Of a stretch of DNA of 46,290 nt, positions 9,786 through 21,546 are shown one piece after another (position 1 is the stretch's first letter; each line of letters opens with the position of its first letter). This DNA comes from Cudoniella acicularis. Lineage: Eukaryota; Ascomycota; Leotiomycetes; Helotiales; Helotiaceae. Location: NCBI GenBank assembly GCA_013054445.1, contig JAAMPI010000272.1, forward strand, positions 1-46,290. Direction: 5' to 3'. The position numbers and the translations under genes were made by a program. The notes under the pieces were generated by a model. That model was given only the letters and a program-made list of their open reading frames with translations. It did no database searches and was not told the DNA's origin.

Positions 9786-10544
9786 TTACAAGTCTTTAAC
9801 CATAGTAACCATAGGAGTACCAACCCTCCCAGGAAACCGCTCCTCATCAACAAAATCACAAATCCCAACGACTCGAAAACCCAACCTTTCATAAAAACCC
9901 GTACTACTAGCTATCGGGCTAGCCTGCAGCGCACATCTCCCTATCCCCTCCTTCTCTACAAAATCAAAAACCCAATTCATCAACATCGTAGCCGCTCCAT
10001 GATTTTGCCACACGGGATCCGTAACCAACGCCTGAATATAAACATGCGGGACATGCATCTCCTTGCAGCTGCGCAACGTTTCTCTGGTACGGTTCCAGTA
10101 CCACTCGTAGAATTTTCGATCTTCGTCGTCTTTTATTTGGGGAAGTTGGATTGGGGGTGGTGGATCTGCGAGAGGGCCTTCCGAGAGACCATTTTGGCCG
10201 CGGTAGACACGACATGAGATGAAGGATGTGATCTGTCCGCTTTGGAGTTCAGATGTCTTTGCACAAAGTCGCTCGATCGGACCTCCAAATACACCTCGTT
10301 TCATCTCTTCAATGTTCGTGAGACGGTGTTTTGGATCGAGACCTCCAGGTGAAAGGGCTAGGATCTCCAGTTGGTTTTGGAATCCAGTGTAATTGATGAC
10401 GAATATCTGATCCCAATCTTTTTCCTCAATGACTTCGCTCAGAACGAATTCTGCCATTTTGTCCAACGGAAGGGATTGTGATCGACTTTTGATATTTTGT
10501 CGACCTTTTGGAGTCTTTTGAGCGAGCTCGGTCACGCTTGCCAT
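9786..10544 (-). CDS. GNAT-family N-acetyltransferase
   Basis: A single uninterrupted 252-residue frame. The C-terminal half carries the GNAT fold signatures. VYIQALVTDPVWQNHGAAT (about 169-187) is motif A, with QNHGAA as the acetyl-CoA pyrophosphate loop (Q/RxxGxG/A). STGFYERLGFRVVG (214-227) is motif B. Such fungal enzymes transfer acetyl from acetyl-CoA to an amine of unknown identity; about 250 residues is normal. The first 30 residues are polar and Met30 (MAEFVLSEV) is a possible alternative start. It is the nearest intact gene beyond the peptide genes, so a role in modifying their product cannot be excluded, but nothing in the sequence shows it. Confidence 0.88.
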   Translation of the reverse strand: MASVTELAQKTPKGRQNIKSRSQSLPLDKMAEFVLSEVIEEKDWDQIFVINYTGFQNQLEILALSPGGLDPKHRLTNIEEMKRGVFGGPIERLCAKTSELQSGQITSFISCRVYRGQNGLSEGPLADPPPPIQLPQIKDDEDRKFYEWYWNRTRETLRSCKEMHVPHVYIQALVTDPVWQNHGAATMLMNWVFDFVEKEGIGRCALQASPIASSTGFYERLGFRVVGICDFVDEERFPGRVGTPMVTMVKDL

Positions 10545-11032
10545 ATATGGTAACTAGTGCCTCGAGCGCCTGGATCATTCCTGTACTCGGCTAGTGACCC
10601 ATTTTAGCCTAAATTGTTCTGTACGTACTATACCACCTAGCCTTCTCCCCCCGTAGCAAAAAAAATGAAGGGTTGGGGTATGGTTGATCGAGGCTTCAGC
10701 TTACTTAGCTCCACTACTTCTTTGTGTTCAAAAATGGAAGACAGCCCCACAATACTTTACTCGTCAGCAGAAAGTCCCGAAGTAGTATTCCCAGTCCAGA
10801 CTCTAAATGGGGGTATAGAGAGATGAAAGTGGAAATTTGCAGAGACCGCTTCTGCATTGCATACTTCACCAAGTATGACTCTTCTAGGTGGGTGAATTGT
10901 ATTACTTCCACCCCCACCATTGTGCCTCCGTCTATCATTGTTGCAACAGAAGGTTTATTGTGTCGGAACTCAATATTCTCGAAATAGAGGCATTCTATAG
11001 TTGGTTCGGTTCCAAGCCCTCTATACAGTACA
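10545..11032. other. Intergenic with an unassigned minus-strand open frame
   Basis: A minus-strand frame is open from about 11193 to 10714. It has no family signature, repeat or signal peptide and overlaps the end of the decayed NLR-like gene. It may be spurious or part of that gene's old 3' end. The first 150 bases beyond 10544 are the GNAT promoter. Confidence 0.3.
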
Positions 11033-14000
11033 TCAGCAAATAAATGGTGGCCATAAATACAACGACACCCATCTGTAAGTCCCGAGATAACCCCCATTGT
11101 TACACGCGCTCCAAAAATACAAAATGGAAATACCACTAGGTACTGGAAACTTGTAGCATACTCTTGAATGACAGGAAAGAGCACCTCCCTCACTCATAAA
11201 TCCAAGGCAAGCCGTACGAAGATATCCGTGCCGAAGATGTGAAGTTACATGCGTGGAAATACGACCGATGGTCCGGGGAGCTTCAATGGCTTGCATACTT
11301 GGAGTTCCAGGGTTGAGAGTATGTAGCAGTTGTAACAACTGCACCAAATTTGGCTGGCTCAGAGGTACAGGCTCTTGCGCATCGTCCCCTTTCTTGTCGA
11401 CTGAATCATCTTCATCGTCCGTGTCATCACTGTCGTCTTCCGTATCCTCATCCTTCGACTGGTCACTTATCTCTTTACTCGACCCCAGTTCAACTTCCGG
11501 CTCGTACTCCTGCCCTGTCTTCTTAAAGGTGTGGCGTTCGTCGTGCATTACTCCGCGAGATAGGTAGCATTTGTAACAGAAACAGATTCCCACGCAAGAG
11601 TCAGACTCGCATTCGTACTCGATGCCATATTGAGTGTATTGTATCCAAAGTAGCAAACTTTAACAAAGAGGGGAAACTGTAGCATGAGAGAAACATGTAT
11701 ACAGTACAAACGTATGTCCTGTAGGTAGGAGAAGACTCACCGTGAGACAACCGCCACAGATATTGGTTGTTTTGTAACCTTGTTTCGAAGAATGGAATTC
11801 CGCATCCCAACTGTCTTCTTCACCCTTTTCTGCAAGCCTCTCCTTGGCCTTTGTCGTCAACAATTCAATAAATGATGCCGGTGCACCGTGGTAATTTGCA
11901 ACTTTAACGGGAGGCCATTCGAAATCAATCCCTTTCCCTTTGACACAAGGGTCTGCCCCACGCTCCAAAAGAAGCTTGATAATGTCCAGAGGCATAGGAG
12001 AATTGAAGATGAGATCGTAGGACAAGCGACGAGAAGCTCTCGCCGCCTAGATCAATGGGGTCCAGCCATCATTGTCAGGTTGATCCAAAAGGCCTTTTGA
12101 TAGTGAAAGAACACGCTCAACCACCTCGATGAAACCACCTATGACAGCCCAGTGGAGGCATGTCCTCCCAGTTTTGTCTTTCGCTTCGATGTCGCCTCCA
12201 GCGACGTAGATTGCTTGGAAGTTCTCGAGGCTTCGGGCGGCGGCAAAATGAATGGCGACTCGTCCTTGCAGATCTTTTTTGTTGACTTTGGCCCCTTTGT
12301 CAAGGAGTAATCTCACCATTTCAGGGCTGGAAAAGCCCGCGATGGCATTGAGAGCACACCCCAATGAACCACCTTCGGTGGTGACATCTGCACCCTTCCC
12401 ATTGACAAGGTGGTGAATGGTCATTTCCTAGTCCTCCACCACATTTTCCGGGTATAAAAAGCGGAAAAGTGGCTTGCAGAGGGGTTCCTGAAAAATGATC
12501 CATAAGATTTACATCCGTCTCAGCCTCTACCAGAATCTGCATAATTTCCAAGTGAGGACGGGAGCATGCGATATGTAAAGGCCCTCCCCAGTGACCACCA
12601 ACAGTGTCAACCTTCGCCTTCTTTTGGATGAGATATTTGACGACCGCTACGTTTTCATTCAGTATCATATTACCGAACGGGGTTTGTCGAGCTTTGTTGA
12701 AGAACTCAATGTCTAAGCCACCATTGACAAGGAGTCGAGCAATCTCCACGGGAGTGAATCGTGTCATGCTTCCTAAAGGTGTGTGGCCGGTTTCATTTAG
12801 GGCACCAAGGTTAGGATTGCATTCCATTAGTAGTTGTACCATTTCGGGTCTCCGGAGAACTATTGCCCAATGTAGTGTAGACTTGTTGAAGGAAAAGGTG
12901 TGGTTGACGTTTGCTCCAGCTTCCAGCAACATTCGCATCATTTCTATTTTGTGTTCCCTCACAGCTAGTTGCAGGAGTGGCCAGCCACGTCTACCTTGGA
13001 TACATTCCATTTCCAGATCAAAATCAAAGTCTGGGAATACTTGCAGGGCATCGGTAAAGCCACTAATGATTGCAGAAGATACTGGTGAATTCCCCTTGGA
13101 ATCGAGGCGCTTCAAATATGCATGATTTTCCAATAGGATGCGGGATATGTCTGAAAAGCGTAATGATAAATGAAGAGGTGTTGAGCCATCCGCGTCCGCT
13201 CGATCGACATCAGCCTCTCTTTCAATCAGCAATGGCACAAGGCCGGAGTCGGGAAAGTCTTCGCAAGCAAACGAGAGGGCTGTCTTGCCAAATTTGTCGA
13301 CATGGTTAATATTTGCACCCTGATCTAACAAGTAGGCTGCCATGGTTTTGTGACCCCAGAGTGCTGCCCTCAGCAGAGCTGTTGTCTCACCTGAGTCAAC
13401 CGCGTCAACTGCAGCACCATTTTCAATGAGCAGCTTTGCGATTTGCATGTTTCCATCGGCAGCAGTTAAAATGAGGACGTCGCTATCTGAAGGATGGGCT
13501 TCGTTCGGATTGGCGCCGGTCTCGAGCAATGCACAGCATATTTCGACATCTTAGTTGTTCACTCAAAATCGGAGAGGCGCCTAATTATCGGGTCCTTCAA
13601 CGTTCAGGTTGCCCTTGTGATCTAAAATTATCTGAACGCATCTGAGATGATCCTCAGTCACAGCCCTTGTTAAAGCAGACCACTGCCACAAATCAATGCC
13701 TTGACTTTTCGAGGTGGGAGCCGAGAAGATATAGCATTCATTCTCTTAACAACTGAGAACAGGAATTTAAATAGAAGGGACAAAGGAAACAGTTTGGTTA
13801 CCTCGTTTTTAGCATCGTTGCCTAAGTTACAGCCAACATCGGCAAGGATTTGGACAACTTTATAGCAGCCATACATGCAGCCATATTCGATCGGGGTTTT
13901 GCCGTAATCCTCTTTACAATCAACATCAGACCCAGAATCCAACAAGAGCTTTACCATTTCCGCTTGGCCTTCAAGTGCAGCGCTATGCAGCGGTGTCCGA

Positions 14001-17000
14001 CCCGAATAATTCTTCAGTGCTATGTCTGCCTTGTGTTCAAGAAGAAGCTTGGCCATTGCCACATGCCCATGCACTACCGCTATGTGTAATGGTCGTAAGC
14101 TATCCTGGCCATTGTAAGTATTTGAATTATTAATGGTCTCACTATTGGACGTGAGGATTTTTCTGGCTACTCCCAAAAGTTCACATTGCGCAGCTCGACG
14201 GAGGATCTCCTCGGGAAATTTGAATGCCGGGTCGTATACCAAAGCATGATTAACGAGCTCTTCGACGAGAGTTTCATTCTAGTATGATGTGGAAGCCGTA
14301 GCGCTGCTTGCAGACCCGATTCATCATAACCGCCACGGAGAAGAAGGCTCCTGACTAACTCAACATGCCCATACTTCGCGGCCGCTGCTAATGCTAGAGA
14401 TCTATATGCTACTGAGTCTGGGCCCTCTTCATCTCGCAAAAGTGAATCTTCTAATAAGTCTTGGAGGCCGAGGCTTGCAAAAAGAGGCGACCAAGACAAG
14501 AAACTTCGGTCATAGCGGGTCATCGCGTTTGAATACCACAGAACCCAGTCGACCAACATCGCATGGCTTTTGTATTATGGGAAAATTCAAGAACACGGAG
14601 TGTTGGTCGAAATGTGCTTGAAATTATTAAGTAATGCTTTGGCCAGTATTGTATCACGTAGCCGCATATATTGTACTGCTCCGTGAAGATGGGCGATTCG
14701 TCACAAATTCTGTCAATATCGTGATAGGCCGAACTTATCAAGTTCTGAACCTGCTGTAGGGACAGAAGTGAAAAGCACCTATTAGCAATTTCTTGGTGGG
14801 CTGACTTGTCATCCCATACCACATTTGTTGCTCGGCAGCTGTAACCAGAAAATCCCTGGTTTCAGGGTGCGCAAAATGAAGTGTGTTGTGTCGAACAATA
14901 ATCAGTCCTCTGAAAATTTCATTTAGGTGAGAAATGAGCGGATGGTAGTGGAAGCTGTTGAAGTCTAACAACTGAGCTGAAGTGAGGAGATCTTCGTCTT
15001 GGAGGTTGAGAACCAAGCCTAACTCTCCTGGGCTCAGTGGCCGAAATGCGTGAGATATCCAGCGCAAGACATGTAATGCCAAGCTTCGTTCTCCTGGAGG
15101 TACTCGTTCCAGGATCCACTCGAATGTTGTTGTGGGCGCGGTGAAATTTTCTAACATCTCAAGCTCCCATCCTTCATATGACTTTGTAACATGGGCCTTG
15201 CTCAACCTTATCGCACTCATGATTAAACGGCTCCAGTTCTTGTCACTACCGCATTTCAAAAGGCATTTTGTAAAATCGGGTTCGTACTTGTCCAGGTCAG
15301 GTCGTTGCGAAATTAGCTCCTGGAGCTCCATTGCAAGATCAGGAGCCAGAGGCTGAGAGTTTGCTGGGTCGATATCAATTCGACTGGGAAAGAAATGTTC
15401 ATATCAAAGGGGGCAAAGACACTCAGGGAATTTGCTTTGTATCTCGAAGTCATCTTTGCTTGTTATCGCAATCTTACAGCGATATTTGGTCGTAGCCATA
15501 AAGGCAAAGAGGCTTGTTAAAAACTCAATCCGTGAATCGACGCATTGGTCCAAACCGTCAATGACGCAAAGAATATGCCCCTCGAAAAGAACGTCTCTAA
15601 AAAGGACGAACAGTTCTTTTTGAGTCCAGCTTCGATAGGCTATCATTTCATTGACCCGAGTTCCTAGAAATCTGTAGAGGTTTTTGTTGTGACTGAATAC
15701 CTGGGCAAGTAGTGTAGTCAACTTGCCAGAGATCGAGTTGCATAAAATATTGTGCTTGTCAAAAGTAAAGTAAAGGAGTGTGTAGTCAGTTATGCTTTCT
15801 GACCCTGATCGATCGAGGATATGGAAAACTTCTTGCGAAACGTCCGACATGTCGAAAGCCCCATATATGTGAATTATGCTAGGATCACGGCTTTCAAGCC
15901 AGCGCTTGAAGACTGGATTATTGTCTATCCATCTGAGCTGTTCCCGAGAAGGAAAATGCGTCTTCAGCGGCTGGGTCGGGGATGCTAAGGCCTAGAGTGT
16001 TTGCAGGAAGTCCAATCTTGCGTCTATAATACTATGTATTAGCTGTGTCGCTTTGGTTAACTTGGGTATCAAATATCATACCCGAGGGGTCCTTGTTAAG
16101 CATTTCCTCTATCGAATTTTGGAAAACCGAGTACCCGTCGAATTTGATGAGGTCGTTGTGGGGGCTGGTAGTACAGACTTGTTTTTCGAATGGGACATTG
16201 AGAGTAGTGGCGAATTTGTTGAAAATCTAGGTGTGTTAATGTTTCGCACTGAAACCAAGCTTCATTGAGCCTGCGTAAGGCCAATATTCGGAACCTTGTC
16301 AAGACTTTTGACTCACCTGCCGCGAAAGGTCAGACACTACTGAGAACACGTTGATAATTCCAATCCGCGAAACAAGGTTGGAGCCCACAAATGCGTCATT
16401 GGTATTAACAATAGAAGTAGCAAGTTCTTTGATATAAATCCAATATTCAACAAAATTTGCTGCTAGGTTGACGAGTGGAATATTGGGCGTTGGTTCGTTG
16501 AATAAAAGATTGGCCACCTGATCTTCCATATTTTGAATGCTTGTGCATCGATGTGGGCATCCAAAAAAAATCTGCCTCGGTCAGTAGTGTCTTAGGTCTG
16601 GTAATTGCAAATTCCGACATACTAGAAGTTGAGTGCATGCTTTAATAGGCCCGTAGTTTTGAGGCTTCAACCAGCAATTCGTAAAGCCTAAGACGGTGTG
16701 TTAGATGTGGTACCCGAGCACGATCCCCAAAACAAAATTTGTCGAGAAAACACCTACTTCTTTCACGATAATTCCCCCTATATCATGGCTAATAAACACC
16801 ACGGGCCTGTAAAGTGTCTTAAGATACAATGTTAACCGCACTTCTATCTCACTTTCTCCACGTCAAATTGTGTTATGAGGAAGAAAATGAAACACAAACC
16901 TGGTCTACCTCTTTCCTTAGTTCAACGAGGTCATCCAATAAATGCATTGCTTTTGCTGTTATTCCGGCAGCGGTGAAAGGCCTTTCCTTGGTCCGAATCG

Positions 17001-17416
17001 TATCGTAACCATAGCTTAGAGCTCGGGCATATGGGAAGAGGGAGAGAATTCTATTGACGAAGGAAACATTGTCAACACGAGTTGCCCAGTTGGGCCAAAA
17101 GCGATTGCCATATAAGCCATGAACCAGTATTACACTGCTTGTAATTAGCTACTTGCTTTTGTATATGGGATAGCAATTATCCTTGAGGACGACCGAATGA
17201 ACAATGGCTAAAAGGTTCGGGTACCTACTCAAATTCTGGCAGGAAGGGGGCATTCGGGATATGTTCCCATATTTTCCCATCGATAACTATAGTCGCAAGT
17301 TCAGTCAGGTCGATATCATCCCCTCGTCTCTCGCCATCTATTTCAATCCTGGGTATATGATCAGATTCCTCTACTTCTCGACTTGTCGTGCCGTCCGCCG
17401 ATTCGGGAGTATCCAT
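11033..17416 (-). pseudogene. Decayed NLR-like gene: alpha/beta-hydrolase-like, NACHT-like, ankyrin repeats, ZZ finger
   Basis: The first exons fit well: 17416-17229, 17134-16900 (VILVHGLYGNRFWPNWATR, a SesB-type hydrolase start) and 16817-16758 (RPVVFISHDIGGIIVKE). The link at about 16750-16500 is unclear. A NACHT-like block follows (REQLRWIDNNPVFKRWL, then IIHIYG, ILCVIDGLDQC as Walker B). Winged-helix-like spacer DNA leads to many ankyrin repeats (14250-12050) and a C-terminal ZZ-type finger (ICGGC, YECESDSC, CFCYKCY, then an acidic tail). In-frame stops lie at 15404, 13581, 13563, 13551, about 12433 and 12047. Frame changes are near 14800, 14555, 14280 and 12450. The end is uncertain (between about 11230 and 11033). 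Intact relatives are STAND-type proteins linked to self/non-self recognition. Confidence 0.82.
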
Positions 17417-18200
17417 CTTTTCGGCATCAAGATTGAGTGGTGGCGATATGTTCCTCTGGGACTGCCAGAATGTTGAGCATGAGGCCCCTCCGCCCCCACT
17501 CTGCGGTGCTGAGCCCCAGCCACCTATGAAACTAGTTCGATGAACTTGGAGTGGAAAAGTGGCATGACGCTACTGCATCGCTGGCTGGGTGTGATACAAT
17601 ATTCAGGGGTATTCTGGACTGTACTTCACCATGCCCCAAAGAACCAAATAAAGTTGCAGACTGAGTCGCAAAAGGAATAGATCCGAGACAAATAATTGAT
17701 TAATTTTTGGGTGTAGCTTAAATGGAAAAGTTATAAGAGCTTAAAATTTTCAGATATAGTTGAAAGGGCAAGTATAGGCTAGAGCTTGCCCAATTCAGTG
17801 AGGATCAACAGGTAAGTGGAATTGCAAAAACTCCAAAAAGCTTTCACGGACTCATAGAGCGTCATCACGATGAGGGCAAAACAGTCCCGGGCCTCCCCAA
17901 ACCCCCAAACAGTCCTCAAAAATCTTGTGGCACTGTGGCACTGTGGCACACTGAGCGGATGCCAAGTAACGGGGTCGCGGCCTGGGAACGCCCGGCAGCT
18001 GCAGCCTGCACGCGCGGCGGAACCATTGTATTTAGGGGGCACGGGATTTTAACCTGAGGTGCACAACGTCCGGACTTAAGAGCTTCGGACCTGCGCAGCG
18101 ATTTGAATACCTGTGTTACTGTGACGCTTTCTTGATCTCAACAACTTAAGGCCGTCCTCCTGTGGAGATTGTGCCGATTCATCTTGCTGATGCAATTGCC
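17417..18200. promoter_or_regulatory. Shared upstream region of two divergent decayed genes
   Basis: This 784-base region lies between the starts of the NLR-like and ankyrin-subtilase genes. It contains a short direct repeat (gtggcactgtggcactgtggcac, about 17928-17950) and a GC-rich block at about 17960-18030. No RNA gene or third gene was seen. Confidence 0.4.
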
Positions 18201-21200
18201 ATGAGTAACAACCCCGGGGTCTGCTTTGGACGAGGAGCCTTTGTGGTTGATTCCTCACTGTCTCCAGTGCTTGGTCATGACAATGAGGTTCCCGACAGCG
18301 ATCTCAGTTCGGACGAAGATGGCGACGACGAAGTTTCTGTGAAGAGGAGGTTTGAGCAAATCATCAATGATCTCAAGAATAAGAACGAGCTTGACCTGAC
18401 AACATTTGACCACAATGCTGGCTACCTTGGGCAAAAGACTGTGGGTGACGGCGATCACAATACGCTGCTGCACCTCCTGGTTGAGGATGCGAAAGACAAA
18501 GTCATTGCCAAATACCAGCCTCTTGTCAAACTCCTCCTCGATAGACACCCTCATTTAATGTCTGAAAAGGACAGCAACGAAAAGACTCCGCTCTACATTG
18601 CTATTTCCAAAAAAAACCCCCCCCGATAAACTCGTGCGCTCTATGTGCGAAAATTATTCAAAAATCGACTCCATCCTCAGTATAGCTTGTTACCACTCCG
18701 AGAACTGCCTTCACGTGGCTATTCGTCGAAACGTTGCACCGAAACTGGCTCTTTTCCTCATTGAACGTGCTGGGGAAGAAACTCTCTGTGCAAAGGACGA
18801 CAAGGGAAATACTCCTCTCCATTTGGCGGTCGACTACGAGCGGTGTACGGACGGACAATTAGAGGTTGTGAAAGCACTTGTATCACGATGCGACAAAGCG
18901 ATGGACGAACGAACGAACGCGCCCAACTTGTTTTCACCATACCTCTATTATAAGCATACTCGTGCGGTCGCAAAAAGAGCAGCCGAAGCATAGTTGCTTG
19001 CGAGGGAGAAGGAAAAGGAGAGCGGGCCAGGGAGGGAAAATGAGATTACGGGAGGCCCAGGAGGAGGAAACGAAAGTGGGAGGTTCAATTCAACCGTACC
19101 AAAATCGACCGCAGCACCAAAAGAAGGATTTCAGTATCCTGGCATGGAATCTAGCAAACTGGAGTATAGAAGTGCTCGCGGCCGTGACGGAGGCCCGGAA
19201 AGTAATGGGTATACCGGTAGTGAACCACGATATAAATACAACCTTTCAGAACCGCCAAGTAGGACTATAAACCGAACCAGGACTGGTACGGGTCTGGGTG
19301 GAAAACCGCCAGCACCTGCAAAGGACTCTAAATCAAAAATAAAGGCAAAAGAGGAGGCAAAGGCCACAGAAGAAAGTATGGGTGCTGTGAGGAGCTACCT
19401 GAGGTTACATTGCATGCGCACAAGAAATCACGACGACGCTGTTGACTTTCTTTACGGACGAAATCAAGGTAAATTCATTGCTAATTTCGAAGGGATTTTC
19501 GCTAAATGAGCCATCTAGAAAATCAAATATACTTTGGCCTTTACGAACCACCATCTCTCAAAATTAGCGAAGAACGCATCGAGGAGGGTCTTGTTCACTT
19601 AAAATTCGAGGATGTCCTCCAGTATGTGGCCTTGCCAAGTATGCAACTTGAAAAGAAGTCGAGTACTTCAAAACTATTAAGAAAACTTCCAAACCCTGAT
19701 GGCAAAGGACGTAGCGACATGGTATTTCTCTTCAATTTCCTTCGCAATAAAAGAGTCAAGCGAGTTATCCGAGTCATCGTTGATGATACGATGGAGCCAG
19801 CGCATAGCGATGAGGCGATCGAGAAGGCATTGGGAGGTCTCAAAGTCGAGATTTGGGATTGGAGAAAGATCGATCTTTGCACGAAGACGATTGTTACTGC
19901 TGCGCCTGACGCGTGAGTAGTCAGCCTCTGCTAGAGTGGCAACAATGCCGTCTTGCGTGGCTGGAGCGAAGTCGGTGGACTGAAGATGCTTACAAAGTTG
20001 GAAAAAGTCTATCTCCATTTTGAACAGGTTTGATTTCAGAAACTCCGTTTCGAAATCGAAGCTAATAGGTGGCTGTAAAGGGCCTAGAAACATCCAAGCG
20101 AACCCGCAACAATATTCGCGATTTTCAAAGACGCTTGAAACTCCTTCGCCCAGAGGTTGAGGTTGAAGTAGTTGGTGAAAATCGCCCCGAAAAGAGCGAG
20201 CTGAGTGGAGAAATGGTAGAGACGGCCAACGACCAAGTCGAACACCATCATAGATAGCTCACTTGCATGAACGAATTTGCAGACTTCATCCAAAACGTCG
20301 AATCTCCACTTCCACTACAAGAACCAGTGACAATAGCCCTCATTGATGATGGAGTCGACATAAATGAACAGTCACTTCATTCTAAAATCATTGGCGGGAG
20401 AAGCTTCTGTCAGAGAGACAGATTTCAGAATCTCAGCAAGCCGTACTATGTTACAAGTGGCGGGCATGGGACGGTAATGGCAAGTTTGATATGTCGAGTT
20501 TGTCCGAATGCGCAACTATTTGTCGTGAAATTGGATAATTACGTGGGCGAGAGTTCAAAGAGACGAATCACAGCAAAGAGCGCTGCTAAGGTTCGTTTTC
20601 TTTATTTTTATTTTTTTGTTCAGGATATTCTTCGGATTTCAGGATTGTGCTAATTTATTTTTTCGTAATTTTCAGGCGGTGCGAGCAGCAGTCGACAAAA
20701 ATGTTCATATTATCTCCATGTCATGGACAATCGAGCGCACGGCACAAAATGCGGCTGATATCCAGGACCTCGAAGCCGCCATTGAAGCCGCAGCAAGAGC
20801 GGGAATACTGATGTCCTGTGCTGCCAATGACCAAGGAATCACTCGCGACCAAAGCTTTCCAGCTGCATGTGGAGGAACGAAACACCTTTTCAAAATCGGA
20901 GCTGCTGAGGCATCAGGCGCAGTTTGGAAATTCGTTGGAGATCCGGCAGATGTCGATTTTATCTTCCCAGGACACAACGTCGTCAAGGATCAACCAAACG
21001 ATGCGCCTCTAGAGAAGTGCAAGACTCTAACAGGGTCATCTGTTGCGCCGGCTATTGCGTCCGGCCTTGCTGCGCTTGTCCTCTACTGCGTGCGACTTGG
21101 AGCATTGAATACGCAAGTCACGAGTCAACAATCTGGCCAAAGCGGAAATGCAGTCACTATGGCTAATTTTAAAGCCATCAAAGGGCATGAAAGAATGAAA

Positions 21201-21371
21201 GAGGCATTCCTGGCCATTGGAACTAGCCAAGCTAGTGGAAATAAATATATCGAAGTGTGGGATGTTTTTGGTCCTGTGGCGAAGAAGGCGGAGAGAGTTG
21301 GGAGGGAAGGGAGGATTGAGATCGTGAGTGAGGTCGCTGGAAGGCTGAAGACCCGAAAGACGTTCGAATGA
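18201..21371 (+). pseudogene. Decayed ankyrin / subtilisin-like (S8) protease gene
   Basis: ATG 18201 opens an acidic head and ankyrin repeats (NTLLHLLVED, KTPLYIAIS, NTPLHLAVDY). At the tract A8C8 (18609-18624) the frame shifts by one base. A TAG follows at 18991. Introns at 19469-19518 (50 nt), about 20032-20080 and about 20590-20675 restore a continuous product. The S8 triad is intact: Asp in IALIDDGVD (about 20340), His in SGGHGTVMAS (about 20465), Ser in GSSVAPAIASG (about 21040). Stops at 19914 (TGA), 19932 (TAG, in LC-stop-SGNNAVLRGW) and 20255 (TAG, just before LTCMNEFADFI) fall where relatives, as I recall them, have Arg, Trp and Trp. One frameshift and four stops rule out the full protein. 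Relatives are NLR-associated effector proteases. Confidence 0.83.
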
Positions 21372-21546
21372 ATAAGCTCCCTGCCCTTTATCTTTTTGGG
21401 CAGAGACTGGTGCCATCAGACGGGATTGCCACGAAAGGCGAGAATCACCGTGCTTGTGTGGGTTATTGTGGGTAAGGCCATGCTAACTCGTAAAGCCAAG
21501 AGGGTGCTAGTCGAGGCCCGAGGCAGCTAGAGAGTTGAGACAGGAC

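Noticed and set aside
5863..10544. Calling the GNAT enzyme part of a RiPP cluster
   Set aside because: Proximity alone; nothing in the enzyme or its promoter links it to the peptide genes.
12604..13125. 173-codon plus-strand open frame
   Set aside because: It is the antisense of the ankyrin repeats of the decayed NLR-like gene, whose text on the minus strand is unmistakable.
17928..18060. Possible tRNA or small RNA in a GC-rich block before the ankyrin-subtilase gene
   Set aside because: No cloverleaf, no A/B box pair and no T-loop GGTTCGAATC-like sequence could be laid out.
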